DNA from: Akkermansiaceae bacterium
Lineage (GTDB): Bacteria; Verrucomicrobiota; Verrucomicrobiia; Verrucomicrobiales; Akkermansiaceae
Direction of reading: 5' to 3'
Assembly (NCBI GenBank): GCA_025457805.1
Contig: JALOTR010000141.1
Location: 1-7,043 of the forward strand
Length of the DNA: 7,043 nucleotides
Part shown: positions 4,467 through 7,043 of the stretch, in pieces
Layout: each line of letters opens with the position of its first letter
Position numbering within the stretch: position 1 is the first letter of the stretch
Notes under the pieces: generated by a model
What the model was told of the DNA's origin: nothing
What the model saw: only the letters and a program-made list of their open reading frames with translations
Database searches by the model: none
Made by a program: the position numbers and the translations under genes

Positions 4467-7043
4467 ATGCCCGGGCGTCTGATCCGGACCAATCGGTCCG
4501 TGCGGGCTCGCTGCCACAGAGGATTTGCCCTCGTGGTGACGCTCAGCCTGATGATCCTGCTCACGGTGATCGCCGTGGGTTTGTTGGCGTTGTCCAGCAT
4601 CTCGCTGCGGGCGTCCACCCAAGGTCAGGCGATGGCTGTGGCGCAGGCGAACGCCCGTCTGGCCCTCATGTTGGCGATCGGCGAATTGCAAAAAACCGCC
4701 GGACCCGACCAGCGGATCACTGCGGCGGCGGAGATCCTGCCCGCAAGCAAGCCTGCTGCCCCGGGCCGCGCCCACTGGACCGGCGTCTGGGACACCAGCG
4801 CCTTTAACCCGGCCACGCCAGACACCAAGGCTTTCGTGCGCTGGCTGGTTTCGGACAGCCCCTTGGCCGCCGCCGCCGATGCCACGGCCGCCGCCGGCTC
4901 GGATGATGTGCGGGTTTTTCAAGGCAAGGATGCCGCCTCCTCGGTGTGGGTGCCCAAGGTGACAGTAGGCAACGGAACCTACGCCTACTGGGTCGAGGAT
5001 GAGGGGCTGAAAGCGGATCTCGGTTGGAGCGAGGGGAAGTTCACCGGCAACGAGCGGAAACAGGCCGCGCGGCTCAGTGCGGCACCAGGTCCGGACCATG
5101 GCAGCTTCGGGGGTCCATTCGCGGAGAAAACAAACTACCCCGTCACGAAAACAGCCGGCAATCCCTGGCTCGACCATCTCGATAAAGCACTCAGCGCCGC
5201 GGACATGCCCTTGGTGATGTCTGACACCGCCAGCCAGAGCATCTGGCTGCGGGATGGCCGACACGACATGACTCTCGGTAGCCGGGGCGTCCTGGCCGAC
5301 ACCAAGAAAGGCGGTTTACGCCGTGACCTTAGCCTCGCTTTTGAAATGGATGGCACGGCGGAGGCCGAGAATGCCACCCAATTCAACCAGCAGGCGGGCG
5401 AATTTGTCGGCAATGGCGACTCGCTCAGCGCCCCGCAAAAGCCCGCAGGTTTGCCTGCAAACGAGCGATTCCTCTGGCGCGATTTCTCGGGCATGCCGGC
5501 AGGCGCGGGCAGCCCGTTCGCAGCCGGCATCCCCAGCGGACCAAATACCTATGGGCAGCAGCGTATTCTCCGGGGGCCCAACTGGTGGGCTCTTCGGGAT
5601 TACGCCAATCTCTACAAACGACTTTCCGGCACCAGTGGTGATTACACCATGAAGGCCCGTGCTTATTTTCCCAACAGGAGTTCCGAGAGGCTGGCGGCCA
5701 GTGATTACCATAGCCATTATGGCACCGCGCAGACCTGGGATGTGGAAACCGGAATCAATACCTCCGCCACCAACCCCGGGTTCAAAAGCACGATCAACAC
5801 CACGGAATCTGATACTGCCGTGCACTATCTCTATCGCCCGGCCAGAGCCAACTATGCCCCGGTCAATTTGGGGACTTCCGTCCTGGTCAGCATTCTGGCG
5901 AAGAATGTGACCGGTGTTGCTCCGAATCAAAGGGCCGACCTCGCCGTCGGCCTTGACCCGCTGTTTTACTTTTGGAACCCCTATAACCGAAAAATCACCT
6001 GTGAAAACATTGCTGTGGTTCTCGGCTTGGGTCTTCCCGGCAGGGCCGTGTTCGACGTCAAGACGACTGCCAACACCACAACATCTTATGATCTGAATTT
6101 GGCAAAGCTGCTGAAAAACAACGTGACCTATAAAACGGGCGAGAAACTCATCTTCCTGATCAAAGGACCGCTCCTCATCGAGCCGGGCGAGGTGGTGATC
6201 GCCTCGCCGATCGCCGCACCGACAGGCGGCGTGGGCACCGGCGAGGCCGTGCTCGGCTATGCGACGGACAATAACAGCGGGATCATCATGACAAAGCTCA
6301 ACGGCAACGCTCCGATCAACGTGCGGCTGGATGACAAGGTGAGCTTCTCCTTTTTGCGAAGTGAGCATGCAGTCGGCACCTCGGAAAACGAGGTGCGGCA
6401 CGAGATGGACACGAGTTTGCCCAAGGGCAGCGGGATCACCCCGGCATCGCTCGCGGCCAACATGACCTTGTTGGGAGAGCAGACGCAGCACAATCTCCAG
6501 GTCCTGTGGGCGGGAAACACCCCCATCGAGGACCAATATGTAAGTCCTGCGGGCGAGGGAACCAGCAGCACCAAGGTTCGCACGGAGACGGTGAGCGCGT
6601 TGCTCAACACCAAGGTGATCTACGGTGCCCACAGTTTGCTGATCAAACCCGCCAGCCCGGGAGGACTCGGAACCCCGAAACCCTACGAAATGTTCACCCG
6701 CTTTAACCCGGCCCCGGCCCTTATGAAAAGGGACTACTATGCCCGCAGCAACCCCAACCAGATCTATCGCCACGTGACCGCCAGCAGCACTTTCGCGGTA
6801 TTGAATGATAGTGGCATCGACTTCTCCGGATCTGCGAAAAACACCTTCTGGGGCTTAAGCTATCAAAACAGCGGATCGACTGCGGTGCCTATGTCGAACA
6901 TTCCCTCGGGCCCGCTCTTCTCGCTCGCCGCATTTTCAGACGCCAATCTTTCGATCCTGGGGACGGATCCATTTCAAGCGGTGGGAAACTCGTGGTCGAG
7001 TCCCATGATCCCGCCAAGCTCGGCTTACGGACCGGTCAAAGAA
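4467..7043 (+). CDS. vccA: Verru_Chthon cassette protein A (3' partial)
   Basis: An uninterrupted frame of 859 codons runs from ATG 4467 off the right edge. Residues 1-18 are a basic leader ending in CHRG; G19|F20 is a possible prepilin-peptidase site, and FALVVTLSLMILLTVIAVGL (20-39) is the membrane helix. Position +5 is Val, not Glu, so the N-terminus is PilX-like rather than a major pilin. Next comes ANARLALMLAIGELQ, typical of the family. Further landmarks are HWTGVWD (103-109), an Ala-rich linker (134-143), YAYWVEDEG (172-180, reminiscent of GspK/PilX-like proteins), WWALRDYANLYKRL (373-386), FYFWNPYN (500-507) and FTRFNPAPAL (743-752). The product is probably anchored in the inner membrane with a large periplasmic part. 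I chose ATG 4467 because it gives a short basic leader directly before the helix; no good ribosome binding site is visible. The family belongs to a four-gene cassette (A-D) with pilin-like N-termini, repeated in some Verrucomicrobiota genomes; the role is unknown. The gene symbol is from memory. Confidence 0.82.
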   Translation, partial: MPGRLIRTNRSVRARCHRGFALVVTLSLMILLTVIAVGLLALSSISLRASTQGQAMAVAQANARLALMLAIGELQKTAGPDQRITAAAEILPASKPAAPGRAHWTGVWDTSAFNPATPDTKAFVRWLVSDSPLAAAADATAAAGSDDVRVFQGKDAASSVWVPKVTVGNGTYAYWVEDEGLKADLGWSEGKFTGNERKQAARLSAAPGPDHGSFGGPFAEKTNYPVTKTAGNPWLDHLDKALSAADMPLVMSDTASQSIWLRDGRHDMTLGSRGVLADTKKGGLRRDLSLAFEMDGTAEAENATQFNQQAGEFVGNGDSLSAPQKPAGLPANERFLWRDFSGMPAGAGSPFAAGIPSGPNTYGQQRILRGPNWWALRDYANLYKRLSGTSGDYTMKARAYFPNRSSERLAASDYHSHYGTAQTWDVETGINTSATNPGFKSTINTTESDTAVHYLYRPARANYAPVNLGTSVLVSILAKNVTGVAPNQRADLAVGLDPLFYFWNPYNRKITCENIAVVLGLGLPGRAVFDVKTTANTTTSYDLNLAKLLKNNVTYKTGEKLIFLIKGPLLIEPGEVVIASPIAAPTGGVGTGEAVLGYATDNNSGIIMTKLNGNAPINVRLDDKVSFSFLRSEHAVGTSENEVRHEMDTSLPKGSGITPASLAANMTLLGEQTQHNLQVLWAGNTPIEDQYVSPAGEGTSSTKVRTETVSALLNTKVIYGAHSLLIKPASPGGLGTPKPYEMFTRFNPAPALMKRDYYARSNPNQIYRHVTASSTFAVLNDSGIDFSGSAKNTFWGLSYQNSGSTAVPMSNIPSGPLFSLAAFSDANLSILGTDPFQAVGNSWSSPMIPPSSAYGPVKE
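4485..4500 (+). other. Hairpin in the first codons of the cassette A gene
   Basis: CGGACC (4485-4490) and GGTCCG (4495-4500) are exact reverse complements around the loop AATC, a 6-bp GC-rich stem covering codons 7-12. In the mRNA it would lie 18 bases after the A of the start codon, where structure can reduce initiation. Its 3' half shares the 9-mer ATCGGTCCG with the central hairpin of the upstream inverted repeat (4301-4309). This may be chance in GC-rich coding sequence. Confidence 0.3.

Noticed and set aside
5445..5462. Overlapping alternative hairpins GCAGG/CCTGC and GTTTG/CAAAC
   Set aside because: They lie in the middle of the cassette A coding sequence, are only 5 bp each, and fit chance in GC-rich coding DNA.
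5316..6773. 485-codon open frame on the minus strand
   Set aside because: It is antisense to the cassette A gene, whose sense frame is continuous and shows family motifs throughout. The antisense product has no recognisable domain. The 300-codon frame at 4362-5264 (-) is rejected for the same reason.
1..7043. tRNA, rRNA, CRISPR array, transposase or phage genes
   Set aside because: Nothing resembling these was seen on either strand: no regularly spaced direct repeats, and no transposase or integrase motifs in any supported frame.

Overview
The window looks like a piece of a Verrucomicrobiota chromosome, most likely from the Verrucomicrobium / Prosthecobacter / Luteolibacter / Chthoniobacter side of the phylum. 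The strongest indicator is a long, open-ended reading frame that I recognise as Verru_Chthon cassette protein A, a family named after Verrucomicrobium and Chthoniobacter. A secreted GH106-type rhamnosidase and moderately high GC fit the same picture. The identification rests on reading the sequence only; no database was searched.

Layout. Positions 1-228 (+) are the end of a YifB/ComM-type Mg-chelatase-like AAA ATPase, cut by the window edge. Positions 229-692 form an intergenic stretch with a weak terminator-like hairpin, one copy of a short repeat (341-357), and a broken prepilin-like fragment (about 410-637) whose GFTLVE signal and hydrophobic helix are followed at once by a stop. Positions 693-4133 (-) encode a 1146-residue exported glycoside hydrolase of the GH106 alpha-L-rhamnosidase type. 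Positions 4134-4466 are a divergent intergenic region with a 95-bp inverted-repeat element (22-bp arms, 20/22 matching) that has a small hairpin near its centre. Positions 4467-7043 (+) are 859 codons of the cassette A protein, open at the window end.

How the genes relate. The rhamnosidase and cassette A are divergently transcribed from the 333-bp region holding the inverted repeat. Nothing in the sequence shows that they work together. The rhamnosidase should act in the periplasm or outside the cell on rhamnose-containing polysaccharides. Cassette A carries a pilin/PilX-like N-terminal membrane helix and should sit at the inner membrane after possible prepilin-peptidase processing; the function of the cassette is unknown to me. 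Its partners B, C and D would be expected just past the right edge. The prepilin fragment at 410-637 and the repeat shared by both intergenic regions suggest that this locus has been rearranged, which is inference.
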